From positions 186,001 to 250,000 of the forward strand of contig CAMPEJ010000006.1 in the NCBI GenBank assembly GCA_946800325.1: a DNA stretch of 64,000 bases. The letters run 5' to 3'. The position numbers and the translations under genes are program-made. Source of the stretch: Luzula sylvatica (lineage: Eukaryota; Streptophyta; Magnoliopsida; Poales; Juncaceae). This document shows, piece by piece, positions 29,101-42,500 of the stretch. Position 1 is the first letter of the stretch. Every line of letters begins with the position of its first letter. Under the pieces are notes generated by a model. The model was not told where the DNA came from and did no database searches. It worked only from the letters and a program-made list of their open reading frames with translations.

Positions 29101-31512
29101 AAATAACGTATTTTGAGATCATTTGAATCGTATCTTTTACCACATAACATTTCACCAAAATTTACAAACACTAAGAAAGTTTGTTTTTCGATTCAAAACA
29201 ATCTGTTTATGCTTTGGGGAGTTCAAATAACGTATTTTGAGATCATTTGAATCGTATCTTTTACTACATAACATTTCACCAAAATTTACAAACACTAAGA
29301 AAGTTTGTTTTTCGATTCAAAACTATCTGTTTATGCTTTGGGGAGTTCAAATAACGTATATTGAGATCATTTGAATCGTATCTTTTACCACATAACATTT
29401 CACCAAAATTTACAAACACTAAGAAAGTTTGTTTTTCGATTCAAAACAATATGTTTATGCTTTGGGGAGTTCAAATAAAGTATTTTGAGATCATTTGAAT
29501 CGTATCTTTTACTACATAACATTTCACCAAAATATACAAACACTAAGAAAGTTTGTTTTTCGATTCAAAACAATCTGTTTATGCTTTGGGGAGTTCAAAT
29601 AACGTATTTTGAGATCATTTGAATCGTATCTTTTACTACATAACATTTCACCAAAATTTACAAACACTAAGAAAGTTTGTTTTTCGATTCAAAACAATCT
29701 GTTTCTGCTTTGGGGAGTTCAAATAATGTATTTTGAGATCATTTGAATCGTATCTTTTACCACATAACATTTCACCAAAATTTACAAACACTAAGAAAGT
29801 TTGTTTTTCGATTCAAAACAATCTGTTTATGCTTTGGGGAGTTCAAATAACGTATTTTGAGATCATTGGAATCGTATCTTTTACCACATAACATTTCACA
29901 AAAATTTACAAACACTAAGAAAGTTTGTTTTTCGATTCAAAACAATTTGTTTATGCTTTGGGGAGTTCAAATAACGTATTTAGAGATCATTTGAATCGTA
30001 TCTTTTACCACATAACATTTCACCAAAATTTACAAACACTAAGAAAGTTTGTTTTTCGATTCAAAACAATCTGTTTATGCTTTGGGGAGTTCAAATAAAG
30101 TATTTTGAGATCATTGGAATCGTATCTTTTACTACATAACATTTCACCAAAATTTACAAACACTAAGAAAGTTTGTTTTTCGATTCAAAACAATCTGTTT
30201 ATGCTTTGGGGAGTTCAAATAACGTATTTTGAGATCATTTGAATCGTATCTTTTACTACATAACATTTCACCAAAATTTACAAACACTAAGAAAGTTTGT
30301 TTTTCGATTCAAAACAATCTGTTTCTGCTTTGGGGAGTTCAAATAATGTATTTTGAGATCATTTGAATCGTATCTTTTACCACATAACATTTCACCAAAA
30401 TTTACAAACACTAAGAAAGTTTGTTTTTCGATTCAAAACAATCTGTTTATGCTTTGGGGATTTCAAATAACGTATTTTGAGATCATTTGAATCGTATCTT
30501 TTACTACATAACATTTCACCAAAATTTACAAACACTAAGAAAGTTTGTTTTTCGATTCAAAACAATCTGTTTATGCTTTGGGGATTTCAAATAGCGTATT
30601 TTGAGATCATTTGAATCGTATCTTTTACCACATAACATTTCACCAAAATTTACAAACACTAAGAATGTTTAATTTTCGATTCAAAACAATCTGTTTATGC
30701 TTTGGGGAGTTCAAATAACGTATTTTGAGATCATTGGAATCGTATCATTTACTACATAACATTTCACCAAAATTTACAAACACTAAGAAAGTTTGTTTTT
30801 CGATTCAAAACAATCTGTTTATGCTTTGGGGAGTTCAAATAACGTATTTTGAGATCATTTGAATCGTATCTTTTACCACATAACATTTCACCAAAATTTA
30901 CAAACACTAAGAAAGTTTGTTTTTCGATTCAAAACAATCTGTTTATGCTTTGGGGAGTTCAAATAACGTATTTTGAGATCATTGGAATCGTATCTTTTAC
31001 TACATAACATTTCACCAAAATTTACAAACACTAAGAAAGTTTGTTTTTCGATTCAAAACAATCTGTTTATGCTTTGGGGAGTTCAAATAACTTATTTTGA
31101 GATCATTTGAATCGTATCTTTTACCACATAACATTTCACCAAAATTTACAAACACTAAGAAAGTTTGTTTTTCGATTCAAAACAATCTGTTTATGCTTTG
31201 GGGAGTTCAAATAACGTATTTTGAGATCATTGGAATCGTATCTTTTACTACATAACATTTCACCAAAATTTACAAACACTAAGAAAGTTTGTTTTTCGAT
31301 TCAAAACAATCTGTTTATGCTTTGGGGAGTTCAAATAACGTATTTTGAGATCATTTGAATCGTATCTTTTACCACATAACATTTCACCAAAATTTACAAA
31401 CACTAAGAAAGTTTGTTTTTCGATTCAAAACAATCTGTTTATGCTTTGGGGAGTTCAAATAACGTATTTTGAGATCATTTGAATCGTATCTTTTACCACA
31501 TAACATTTCACC

Positions 31513-31637
31513 AAAATTTACAAACACTAAGAAAGTTTGTTTTTCGATTCAAAACAATCTGTTTATGCTTTGGGGAGTTCAAATAACGTATTTTTGAGAT
31601 CATTTGAATCGTATCTTTTACTACATAACATTTCACC
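31513..31637 (+). repeat. 125-bp monomer with +1 T slip
   Basis: AACGTATTTTTGAG (Ts at 31591-31595) has one T more than usual. It lies in copy 3 of the 19-monomer HOR and is absent from copies 1 and 2, so it is younger than that amplification. It shifts frame and creates a spurious 64-codon open frame beginning with TTG at 31537. Confidence 0.9.
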
Positions 31638-32993
31638 AAAATTTACAAACACTAAGAAAGTTTGTTTTTCGATTCAAAACTATCTGTTTATGCTTTGGGG
31701 AGTTCAAATAACGTATATTGAGATCATTTGAATCGTATCTTTCACCACATAACATTTCACCAAAATTTACAAACACTAAGAAAGTTTGTTTTTCGATTCA
31801 AAACAATCTGTTTATGCTTTGGGGAGTTCAAATAAAGTATTTTGAGATCATTTGAATCGTATCTTTTACTACATAACATTTCACCAAAATATACAAACAC
31901 TAAGAAAGTTTGTTTTTCGATTCAAAACAATCTGTTTATGCTTTGGGGAGTTCAAATAACGTATTTTGAGATCATTTGAATCGTATCTTTTACTACATAA
32001 CATTTCACCAAAATTTACAAACACTAAGAAAGTTTGTTTTTCGATTCAAAACAATCTGTTTCTGCTTTGGGGAGTTCAAATAATGTATTTTGAGATCATT
32101 TGAATCGTATCTTTTACCACATAACATTTCACCAAAATTTACAAACACTAAGAAAGTTTGTTTTTCGATTCAAAACAATCTGTTTATGCTTTGGGGAGTT
32201 CAAATAACGTATTTTGAGATCATTGGAATCGTATCTTTTACCACATAACATTTCACAAAAATTTACAAACACTAAGAAAGTTTGTTTTTCGATTCAAAAC
32301 AATTTGTTTATGCTTTGGGGAGTTCAAATAACGTATTTAGAGATCATTTGAATCGTATCTTTTACCACATAACATTTCACCAAAATTTACAAACACTAAG
32401 AAAGTTTGTTTTTCGATTCAAAACAATCTGTTTATGCTTTGGGGAGTTCAAATAAAGTATTTTGAGATCATTGGAATCGTATCTTTTACTACATAACATT
32501 TCACCAAAATTTACAAACACTAAGAAAGTTTGTTTTTCGATTCAAAACAATCTGTTTATGCTTTGGGGAGTTCAAATAACGTATTTTGAGATCATTTGAA
32601 TCGTATCTTTTACTACATAACATTTCACCAAAATTTACAAACACTAAGAAAGTTTGTTTTTCGATTCAAAACAATCTGTTTCTGCTTTGGGGAGTTCAAA
32701 TAATGTATTTTGAGATCATTTGAATCGTATCTTTTACCACATAACATTTCACCAAAATTTACAAACACTAAGAAAGTTTGTTTTTCGATTCAAAACAATC
32801 TGTTTATGCTTTGGGGATTTCAAATAACGTATTTTGAGATCATTTGAATCGTATCTTTTACTACATAACATTTCACCAAAATTTACAAACACTAAGAAAG
32901 TTTGTTTTTCGATTCAAAACAATCTGTTTATGCTTTGGGGATTTCAAATAACGTATTTTGAGATCATTTGAATCGTATCTTTTACCACATAAC

Positions 32994-33119
32994 ATTTCAC
33001 CAAAATTTACAAACACTAAGAATGTTCAATTTTCGATTCAAAACAATCTGTTTATGCTTTGGGGAGTTCAAATAACGTATTTTGAGATCATTTGAATCGT
33101 GTATCTTTTACTACATAAC
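32994..33119 (+). repeat. 126-bp monomer with GT duplication at HOR boundary
   Basis: GAATCGTGTATC (about 33094-33105) carries an extra GT. It lies in the last monomer of the 19-monomer array, directly before the order switches to the CGAATC monomer at 33120. The two events may be linked, but one case cannot show this. Confidence 0.85.
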
Positions 33120-36095
33120 ATTTCACCAAAATTTACAAACACTAAGAAAGTTTGTTTTTCGAATCAAAACAATTTGTTTATGCTTTGGGGAGTTCAAATA
33201 ACATATTTGTAGATCATTCGAATCGTATCTTTTACCACATAACATTTCACCAAAATTTACAAACACTAAGAAAGTTTGTTTTTCGATTCAAAACAATCTG
33301 TTTGTGCTTTGGGGAGTTCAAATAACGTATTTTGAGATCATTTGAATCGTATCTTTTACTACATAACATTTCACCAAAATTTACAAACACTAAGAAAGTT
33401 TGTTTTTCGATTCAAAACAATCTGTTTCTGCTTTGGGGAGTTCAAATAATGTATTTTGAGATCATTTGAATCGTATCTTTTACCACATAACATTTCACCA
33501 AAATTTACAAACACTAAGAAAGTTTGTTTTTCGATTCAAAACAATCTGTTTATGCTTTGGGGAGTTCAAATAACGTATTTTGAGATCATTGGAATCGTAT
33601 CTTTTACCACATAACATTTCACAAAAATTTACAAACACTAAGAAAGTTTGTTTTTCGATTCAAAACAATTTGTTTATGCTTTGGGGAGTTCAAATAACGT
33701 ATTTAGAGATCATTTGAATCGTATCTTTTACCACATAACATTTCACCAAAATTTACAAACACTAAGAAAGTTTGTTTTTCGATTCAAAACAATCTGTTTA
33801 TGCTTTGGGGAGTTCAAATAACGTATTTTGAGATCATTTGAATCGTATGTTTTACTACATAATATTTCACCAAAATTTACAAACACTAAGAAAGTTTGTT
33901 TTTCGGTTCAAAACAATTTGTCTATGCTTTGGGGAGTTCAAATAACATATTTTTAGATCATTCAAATCGTATCTTTTACAGCATAACATTTCACCAAAAT
34001 TTACAAACACTAAGAAAGTTTGTTTTCCGGTTCAAAACAATCTGTTAATGCTTTGGGGAGTTCAAATAACGTATTTTGAGATCATTTGAATCGTATCTTT
34101 TACTACATAACATTTCACCAAAATTTACAAACACTAAGAAAGTTTGTTTTTCGATTCAAAACAATCTGTTTATGCTTTGGGGAGTTCAAATAACTTATTT
34201 TGAGATCATTTGAATCGTATCTTTTACCACATAACATTTCACCAAACTTTACAAACACTAAGAAAGTTTGTTTTTCGATTCAAAACAATCTGTTTATGCT
34301 TTGGGGATTTCAAATAACGTATTTTGAGATCATTTGAATCGTATCTTTTACCACATAACATTTCACCAAAATTTACAAACACTAAGAAAGTTTAATTTTC
34401 GATTCAAAACAATCTGTTTATGCTTTGGGGAGTTCAAATAACGTATTTGTAGATCATTCGAATCGTATCTTTTACCACATAACATTTCACCAAAATTTAC
34501 AAACACTAAGAAAGTTTGTTTTTCGATTCAAAACAATCTGTTTATGCTTTGGGTAGTTCAAATAACGTATTTTGAGATCATTGGAATCGTATCTTTTACT
34601 ACATAACATTTCACCAAAATTTACAAACACTAAGAAAGTTTGTTTTTCGATTCAAAACAATCTGTTTATGCTTTGGGGAGTTCAAATAACGTATTTTGAG
34701 ATCATTTGAATCGTATCTTTTACTACATAACATTTCACCAAAATTTACTAACACTAAGAATGTTTGTTTTTCGATTCAAAACAATCTGTTTCTGCTTTGG
34801 GGAGTTCAAATAACGTATTTTGAGATCATTTGAATCGTATCTTTTACCACATAACATTTCACCAAAATTTACAAACACTAAGAAAGTTTGTTTTTCGATT
34901 CAAAACAATCTGTTTATGCTTTGGGGATTTCAAATAACGTATTTTGAGATCATTTGAATCGTTTCTTTTACTACATAACATTTCACCAAAATTTACAAAC
35001 ACTAAGAAAGTTTGTTTTTCGATTCAAAACAATCTGTTTATGCTTTGGGGATTTCAAATAACGTATTTTGAGATCATTTGAATCGTATCTTTTACCACAT
35101 AACATTTCACCAAAATTTACAAACACTAAGAAAGTTTAATTTTCGATTCAAAACAATCTGTTTATGCTTTGGGGAGTTCAAATAACGTATTTTGAGATCA
35201 TTTGAATCGTATCTTTTACTACATAACATTTCACCAAAATTTACAAACACTAGGAAAGTTTGTTTTTCGAATCAAAACAATTTGTTTATGCTTTGGGGAG
35301 TTCAAATAACATATTTGTAGATCATTCGAATCGTATCTTTTACCACATAACATTTCACCAAAATTTACAAACACTAAGAAAGTTTGTTTTTCGATTCAAA
35401 ACAATCTGTTTGTGCTTTGGGGAGTTCAAATAACGTATTTTGAGATCATTTGAATCGTATCTTTTACTACATAACATTTCACCAAAATTTACAAACACTA
35501 AGAAAGTTTGTTTTTCGATTCAAAACAATCTGTTTCTGCTTTGGGGAGTTCAAATAATGTATTTTGAGATCATTTGAATCGTATCTTTTACCACATAACA
35601 TTTCACCAAAATTTACAAACACTAAGAAAGTTTGTTTTTCGATTCAAAACAATCTGTTTATGCTTTGGGGAGTTCAAATAACGTATTTTGAGATCAGTGG
35701 AATCGTATCTTTTACCACATAACATTTCACAAAAATTTACAAACACTAAGAAAGTTTGTTTTTCGATTCAAAACAATTTGTTTATGCTTTGGGGAGTTCA
35801 AATAACGTATTTAGAGATCATTTGAATCGTATCTTTTACCACATAACATTTCACCAAAATTTACAAACACTAAGAAAGTTTGTTTTTCGATTCAAAACAA
35901 TCTGTTTATGCTTTGGGGAGTTCAAATAACGTATTTTGAGATCATTTGAATCGTATGTTTTACTACATAACATTTCACCAAAATTTACAAACACTAAGAA
36001 AGTTTGTTTTTCTATTCAAAACAATTTGTCTATGCTTTGGGGAGTTCAAATAACATATTTTTAGATCATTCAAATCGTATCTTTTACCACATAAC

Positions 36096-36312
36096 ATTTC
36101 ACCAAAATTTACAAACACTAAGAAAGTTTGTTTTTCGATTCAAAACAATCTGTTTATGCTTTGGGGAGTTCAAATAACGTATTTTGAGATCATTTGAATC
36201 GTATCTTTCACTAAGAAAGTTTGTTTTTCGATTCAAAACAATCTGTTTATGCTTTGGGGAGTTCAAATAACGTATATTGAGATCATTTGAATCGTATCTT
36301 TTACCACATAAC
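36096..36312 (+). repeat. Monomer pair fused by a 31-bp deletion, copy 1
   Basis: Two adjacent monomers total 217 bp instead of 248. The junction is 36208/36209, where GTATCTTT runs straight into CACTAAG. Monomer positions 114-124 of the first and 1-20 of the second are missing. This leaves a 93-bp spacing between CACTAAGAAAG motifs (36116 and 36209). The pair always sits 512 bp after GATCAGTGG (35696). Because 93 is divisible by three, the reverse strand stays open for 78 codons from a GTG at 36335, which is a side effect and not a gene. Confidence 0.95.
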
Positions 36313-36436
36313 ATTTCACCAAAATTTACAAACACTAAGAAAGTTTGTTTTTCGATTCAAAACAATCTGTTTATGCTTTGGGGAGTTCAAATAACGTATT
36401 TTGAGATCATTTGAATCGTATCTTTTACCACATAAC
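36313..36436 (+). repeat. Representative consensus monomer, 124 bp
   Basis: This copy carries the commonest base at each variable site I tracked: ATGC at 61, GAGTTC at 71, AACGTA at 81, TTTTGAG at 87, ATTTGAATCG at 97 and ACCACA at 115. It has 36 G+C in 124 bases (29%) and three CpGs, at 41-42, 83-84 and 105-106. It has one GGGG run (68-71). Dyads: TTGTTTT (33-39) pairs with AAAACAA (47-53) across 7 nt. TTCAAAT (74-80) pairs with ATTTGAA (97-103) across 16 nt. CGATTCAAA (41-49) is the exact reverse complement of TTTGAATCG (98-106). The start point is arbitrary because the unit is circularly permutable. Confidence 0.9.
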
Positions 36437-39288
36437 ATTTCACCAAAATTTACAAACACTAAGAAAGTTTGTTTTTCGATTCAAAACAATCTGTTTATGC
36501 TTTGGGGAGTTCAAATAACGTATTTTGAGATCATTGGAATCGTATCTTTTACTACATAACATTTCACCAAAATTTACAAACACTAAGAAAGTTTGTTTTT
36601 CGATTCAAAACAATCTGTTTATGCTTTGGGGAGTTCAAATAACGTATTTTGAGATCATTTGAATCGTATCTTTTACCACATAACATTTCACCAAAATTTA
36701 CAAACACTAAGAAAGTTTGTTTTTTGATTCAAAACAATCTGTTTATGCTTTGGGGAGTTCAAATAACGTATTTTGAGATCATTTGAATCGTATCTTTTAC
36801 CACATAACATTTCACCAAAATTTACAAACACTAAGAAAGTTTGTTTTTCGATTCAAAACAATCTGTTTATGCTTTGGGGAGTTCAAATAACGTATTTTGA
36901 GATCATTGGAATCGTATCTTTTACTACATAACATTTCACCAAAATTTACAAACACTAAGAAAGTTTGTTTTTCGATTCAAAACAATCTGTTTATGCTTTG
37001 GGGAGTTCAAATAACTTATTTTGAGATCATTTGAATCGTATCTTTTACCACATAACATTTCACCAAAGTTTACAAACACTAAGAAAGTTTGTTTTTCGAT
37101 TCAAAACAATCTGTTTATGCTTTGGGGATTTCAAATAACGTATTTTGAGATCATTTGAATCGTATCTTTTACCACATAACATTTCACCAAAATTTACAAA
37201 CACTAAGAAAGTTTAATTTTCGATTCGAAACAATCTGTTTATGCTTTGGGGAGTTCAAATAACGTATTTGTAGATCATTCGAATCGTATCTTTTACCACA
37301 TAACATTTCACCAAAATTTACAAACACTAAGAAAGTTTGTTTTTCGATTCAAAACAATCTGTTTATGCTTTGTGGAGTTCAAATAACGTATTTTGAGATC
37401 ATTGGAATCGTGTCTTTTACTACATAACATTTCACCAAAATTTACAAACACTAAGAAAGTTTGTTTTTCGATTCAAAACAATCTGTTTATGCTTTGGGGA
37501 GTTCAAATAACGTATTTTGAGATCATTTGAATCGTATCTTTTACTACATAACATTTCACCAAAATTTACAAACACTAAGAAAGTTTGTTTTTCGATTCAA
37601 AACAATCTGTTTCTGCTTTGGGGAGTTCAAATAATGTATTTTGAGATCATTTGAATCGTATCTTTTACCACATAACATTTCACCAAAATTTACAAACACT
37701 AAGAAAGTTTGTTTTTCGATTCAAAACAATCTGTTTATGCTTTGGGGATTTCAAATAACGTATTTTGAGATCATTTGAATCGTATCTTTTACCACATAAC
37801 ATTTCACCAAAATTTACAAACACTAAGAAAGTTTAATTTTCGATTCGAAACAATCTGTTTATGCTTTGGGGAGTTCAAATAACGTATTTGTAGATCATTC
37901 GAATCGTATCTTTTACCACATAACATTTCACCAAAATTTACAAACACTAAGAAAGTTTGTTTTTCGATTCAAAACAATCTGTTTATGCTTTGGGTAGTTC
38001 AAATAACGTATTTTGAGATCATTGGAATCGTATCTTTTACTACATAACATTTCACCAAAATTTACAAACACTAAGAAAGTTTGTTTTTCGATTCAAAACA
38101 ATCTGTTTATGCTTTGGGGAGTTCAAATAACGTATTTTGAGATCATTTGAATCGTATCTTTCACTACATAACATTTCACCAAAATTTACTAACACTAAGA
38201 AAGTTTGTTTTTCGATTCAAAACAATCTGTTTCTGCTTTGGGGAGTTCAAATAACGTATTTTGAGATCATTTGAATCGTATCTTTTACCACATAACATTT
38301 CACCAAAATTTACAAACACTAAGAAAGTTTGTTTTTCGATTCAAAACAATCTGTTTATGCTTTGGGGATTTCAAATAACGTATTTTGAGATCATTTGAAT
38401 CGTATCTTTTACCACATAACATTTCACCAAAATTTACAAACACTAAGAAAGTTTAATTTTCGATTCAAAACAATCTGTTTATGCTTTGGGGAGTTCAAAT
38501 AACGTATTTTGAGATCATTTGAATCGTATCTTTTACTACATAACATTTCACCAAAATTTACAAACACTAGGAAAGTTTGTTTTTCGAATCAAAACAATTT
38601 GTTTATGCTTTGGGGAGTTCAAATAACATATTTGTAGATCATTCGAATCGTATCTTTTACCACATAACATTTCACCAAAATTTACAAACACTAAGAAAGT
38701 TTGTTTTTCGATTCAAAACAATCTGTTTGTGCGTTGGGGAGTTCAAATAACGTATTTTGAGATCATTTGAATCGTATCTTTTACTACATAACATTTCACC
38801 AAAATTTACAAACACTAAGAAACTTTGTTTTTCGATTCAAAACAATCTGTTTATGCTTTGGGGAGTTCAAATAACGTATTTTGAGATCAGTGGAATCGTA
38901 TCTTTTACCACATAACATTTCACAAAAATTTACAAACACTAAGAAAGTTTGTTTTTCGATTCAAAACAATTTGTTTATGCTTTGGGGAGTTCAAATAACG
39001 TATTTAGAGATCATTTGAATCGTATCTTTTACCACATAACATTTCACCAAAATTTACAAACACTAAGAAAGTTTGTTTTTCGATTCAAAACAATCTGTTT
39101 ATGCTTTGGGGAGTTCAAATAACGTATTTTGAGATCATTTGAATCGTATGTTTTACTACATAACATTTCACCAAAATTTACAAACACTAAGAAAGTTTGT
39201 TTTTCGATTCAAAACAATTTGTCTATGCTTTGGGGAGTTCAAATAACATATTTTTAGATCATTCAAATCGTATCTTTTACCACATAAC

Positions 39289-39505
39289 ATTTCACCAAAA
39301 TTTACAAACACTAAGAAAGTTTGTTTTTCGATTCAAAACAATCTGTTTATGCTTTGGGGAGTTCAAATAACGTATTTTGAGATCATTTGAATCGTATCTT
39401 TCACTAAGAAAGTTTGTTTTTCGATTCAAAACAATCTGTTTATGCTTTGGGGAGTTCAAATAACGTATATTGAGATCATTTGAATCGTATCTTTTACCAC
39501 ATAAC
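39289..39505 (+). repeat. Monomer pair fused by a 31-bp deletion, copy 2
   Basis: Same junction (39401/39402) and same upstream context as at 36.2 kb, 3193 bp downstream. The identical endpoint shows it was copied with its block, not deleted again. Confidence 0.95.
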
Positions 39506-42500
39506 ATTTCACCAAAATTTACAAACACTAAGAAAGTTTGTTTTTCGATTCAAAACAATCTGTTTATGCTTTGGGGAGTTCAAATAACGTATTTTGAGAT
39601 CATTTGAATCGTATCTTTTACCACATAACATTTCACCAAAATTTACAAACACTAAGAAAGTTTGTTTTTCGATTCAAAACAATCTGTTTATGCTTTGGGG
39701 AGTTCAAATAACGTATTTTGAGATCATTGGAATCGTATCTTTTACTACATAACATTTCACCAAAATTTACAAACACTAAGAAAGTTTGTTTTTCGATTCA
39801 AAACAATCTGTTTATGCTTTGGGGAGTTCAAATAACGTATTTTGAGATCATTTGAATCGTATCTTTTACCACATAACATTTCACCAAAATTTACAAACAC
39901 TAAGAAAGTTTGTTTTTCGATTCAAAACAATCTGTTTATGCTTTGGGGAGTTCAAATAACGTATTTTGAGATCATTTGAATCGTATCTTTTACCACATAA
40001 CATTTCACCAAAATTTACAAACACTAAGAAAGTTTGTTTTTCGATTCAAAACAATCTGTTTATGCTTTGGGGAGTTCAAATAACGTATTTTGAGATCATT
40101 GGAATCGTATCTTTTACTACATAACATTTCACCAAAATTTACAAACACTAAGAAAGTTTGTTTTTCGATTCAAAACAATCTGTTTATGCTTTGGGGAATT
40201 CAAATAACTTATTTTGAGATCATTTGAATCGTATCTTTTACCACATAACATTTCACCATACTTTACAAACACTAAGAAAGTTTGTTTTTCGATTCAAAAC
40301 AATCTGTTTATGCTTTGGGGATTTCAAATAACGTATTTTGAGATCATTTGAATCGTATCTTTTACCACATAACATTTCACCAAAATTTAGAAACACTAAG
40401 AAAGTTTAATTTTCGATTCGAAACAATCTGTTTATGCTTTGGGGAGTTCAAATAACGTATTTGTAGATCATTCGAATCGTATCTTTTACCACATAACATT
40501 TCACCAAAATTTACAAACACTAAGAAAGTTTGTTTTTCGATTCAAAACAATCTGTTTATGCTTTGGGGAGTTCAAATAACGTATTTTGAGATCATTGGAA
40601 TCGTATCTTTTACTACATAACATTTCACCAAAATTTACAAACACTAAGAAAGTTTGTTTTTCGATTCAAAACAATCTGTTTATGCTTTGGGGATTTCAAA
40701 TAACGTATTTTGAGATCATTTGAATCGTATCTTTTACTACATAACATTTCACCAAAATTTACAAACACTAAGAAAGTTTGTTTTTCGATTCAAAACAATC
40801 TGTTTATGCTTTGGGGATTTCAAATAACGTATTTTGAGATCATTTGAATCGTATCTTTTACCACATAACATTTCACCAAAATTTACAAACACTAAGAAAG
40901 TTTAATTTTCGATTCAAAACAATCTGTTTATGCTTTGGGGAGTTCAAATAACGTATTTTGAGATCATTTGAATCGTATCTTTTACTACATAACATTTCAC
41001 CAAAATTTACAAACACTAGGAAAGTTTGTTTTTCGAATCAAAACAATTTGTTTATGCTTTGGGGAGTTCAAATAACATATTTGTAGATCATTCGAATCGT
41101 ATCTTTTACCACATAACATTTCACCAAAATTTACAAACACTAAGAAAGTTTGTTTTTCGATTCAAAACAATCTGTTTGTGCTTTGGGGAGTTCAAATAAC
41201 GTATTTTGAGATCATTTGAATCGTATCTTTTACTACATAACATTTCACCAAAATTTACAAACACTAAGAAAGTTTGTTTTTCGATTCAAAACAATCTGTT
41301 TCTGCTTTGGGGAGTTCAAATAATGTATTTTGAGATCATTTGAATCGTATCTTTTACCACATAACATTTCACCAAAATTTACAAACACTAAGAAAGTTTG
41401 TTTTTCGATTCAAAACAATCTGTTTATGCTTTGGGGAGTTCAAATAACGTATTTTGAGATCATTGGAATCGTATCTTTTACTACATAACATTTCACCAAA
41501 ATTTACAAACACTAAGAAAGTTTGTTTTTCGATTCAAAACAATCTGTTTATGCTTTGGGGAATTCAAATAACTTATTTTGAGATCATTTGAATCGTATCT
41601 TTTACCACATAACATTTCACCAAACTTTACAAACACTAAGAAAGTTTGTTTTTCGATTCAAAACAATCTGTTTATGCTTTGGGGATTTCAAATAACGTAT
41701 TTTGAGATCATTTGAATCGTATCTTTTACCACATAACATTTCACCAAAATTTACAAACACTAAGAAAGTTTAATTTTCGATTCGAAACAATCTGTTTATG
41801 CTTTGGGGAGTTCAAATAACGTATTTGTAGATCATTCGAATCGTATCTTTTACCACATAACATTTCACCAAAATTTACAAACACTAAGAAAGTTTGTTTT
41901 TCGATTCAAAACAATCTGTTTATGCTTTGGGGAGTTCAAATAACGTATTTTGAGATCATTGGAATCGTATCTTTTACTACATAACATTTCACCAAAATTT
42001 ACAAACACTAAGAAAGTTTGTTTTTCGATTCAAAACAATCTGTTTATGCTTTGGGGAGTTCAAATAACGTATTTTGAGATCATTTGAATCGTATCTTTTA
42101 CTACATAACATTTCACCAAAATTTACAAACACTAAGAAAGTTTGTTTTTCGATTCAAAACAATCTGTTTCTGCTTTGGGGAGTTCAAATAATGTATTTTG
42201 AGATCATTTGAATCGTATCTTTTACCACATAACATTTCGCCAAAATTTACAAACACTAAGAAAGTTTAATTTTCGATTCAAAACAATCTGTTTATGCTTT
42301 GGGGATTTCAAATAACGTATTTTGAGATCATTTGAATCGTATCTTTTACCACATAACATTTCACCAAAATTTACAAACACAAAGAAAGTTTGTTTTTCGA
42401 TTCAAAACAATCTGTTTATGCTTTGGGGATTTCAAATAACGTATTTTGAGATCATTTGAATCGTATCTTTTACCACATAACATTTCACCAAAATTTACAA

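Larger units (their letters stand above)
26173..33119 (+). repeat. 19-monomer HOR (2356 bp), almost three copies
   Basis: Copies run 26173-28528, 28529-30884 and 30885-33119. The CACAAAAA / TTTAGAG monomer starts at 27537, 29893 and 32250. The rare CCAAAATATAC form lies near 27170, 29526 and 31882, and GAATGTTTAA (GAATGTTCAA in copy 3) near 28311, 30667 and 33023. The second interval is 2357 bp because of a +1 T at about 31591. Copy 3 lacks its last monomer: after a GT duplication near 33100 a CGAATC monomer takes over at 33120. Private differences between copies are few (GAATTGTA near 26275, AACGCATT near 28240, ATAGCG near 30593), so amplification looks recent but older than the 37-monomer duplication. 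Confidence 0.92.

Noticed and set aside
36099..36335. 78-codon reverse-strand open frame, repeated at 39292, 45461, 48406 and 62512
   Set aside because: It is the satellite monomer read twice in phase through the 93-bp truncated unit. It starts with GTG, has no gene context, and is present only where the 31-bp deletion is.
36353..36369. CENP-B box in the TTTCGATTCAAAACAAT stretch
   Set aside because: It matches only the TTCG and central A of the box; the required CGGG part is absent in this and all variants I saw.
36380..36383. G-quadruplex potential of the GGGG run
   Set aside because: There is one run per 124 bp, so four runs would need loops over 100 nt, far too long for a typical quadruplex.
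36383..36393. RNA polymerase III B box (GAGTTCAAATA, and ATTCGAATC in some variants) or tRNA-derived SINE
   Set aside because: The core matches only partly, no A box lies at the right distance upstream, and no tRNA or SINE body is present. A short chance match repeated in every monomer is the simpler reading.
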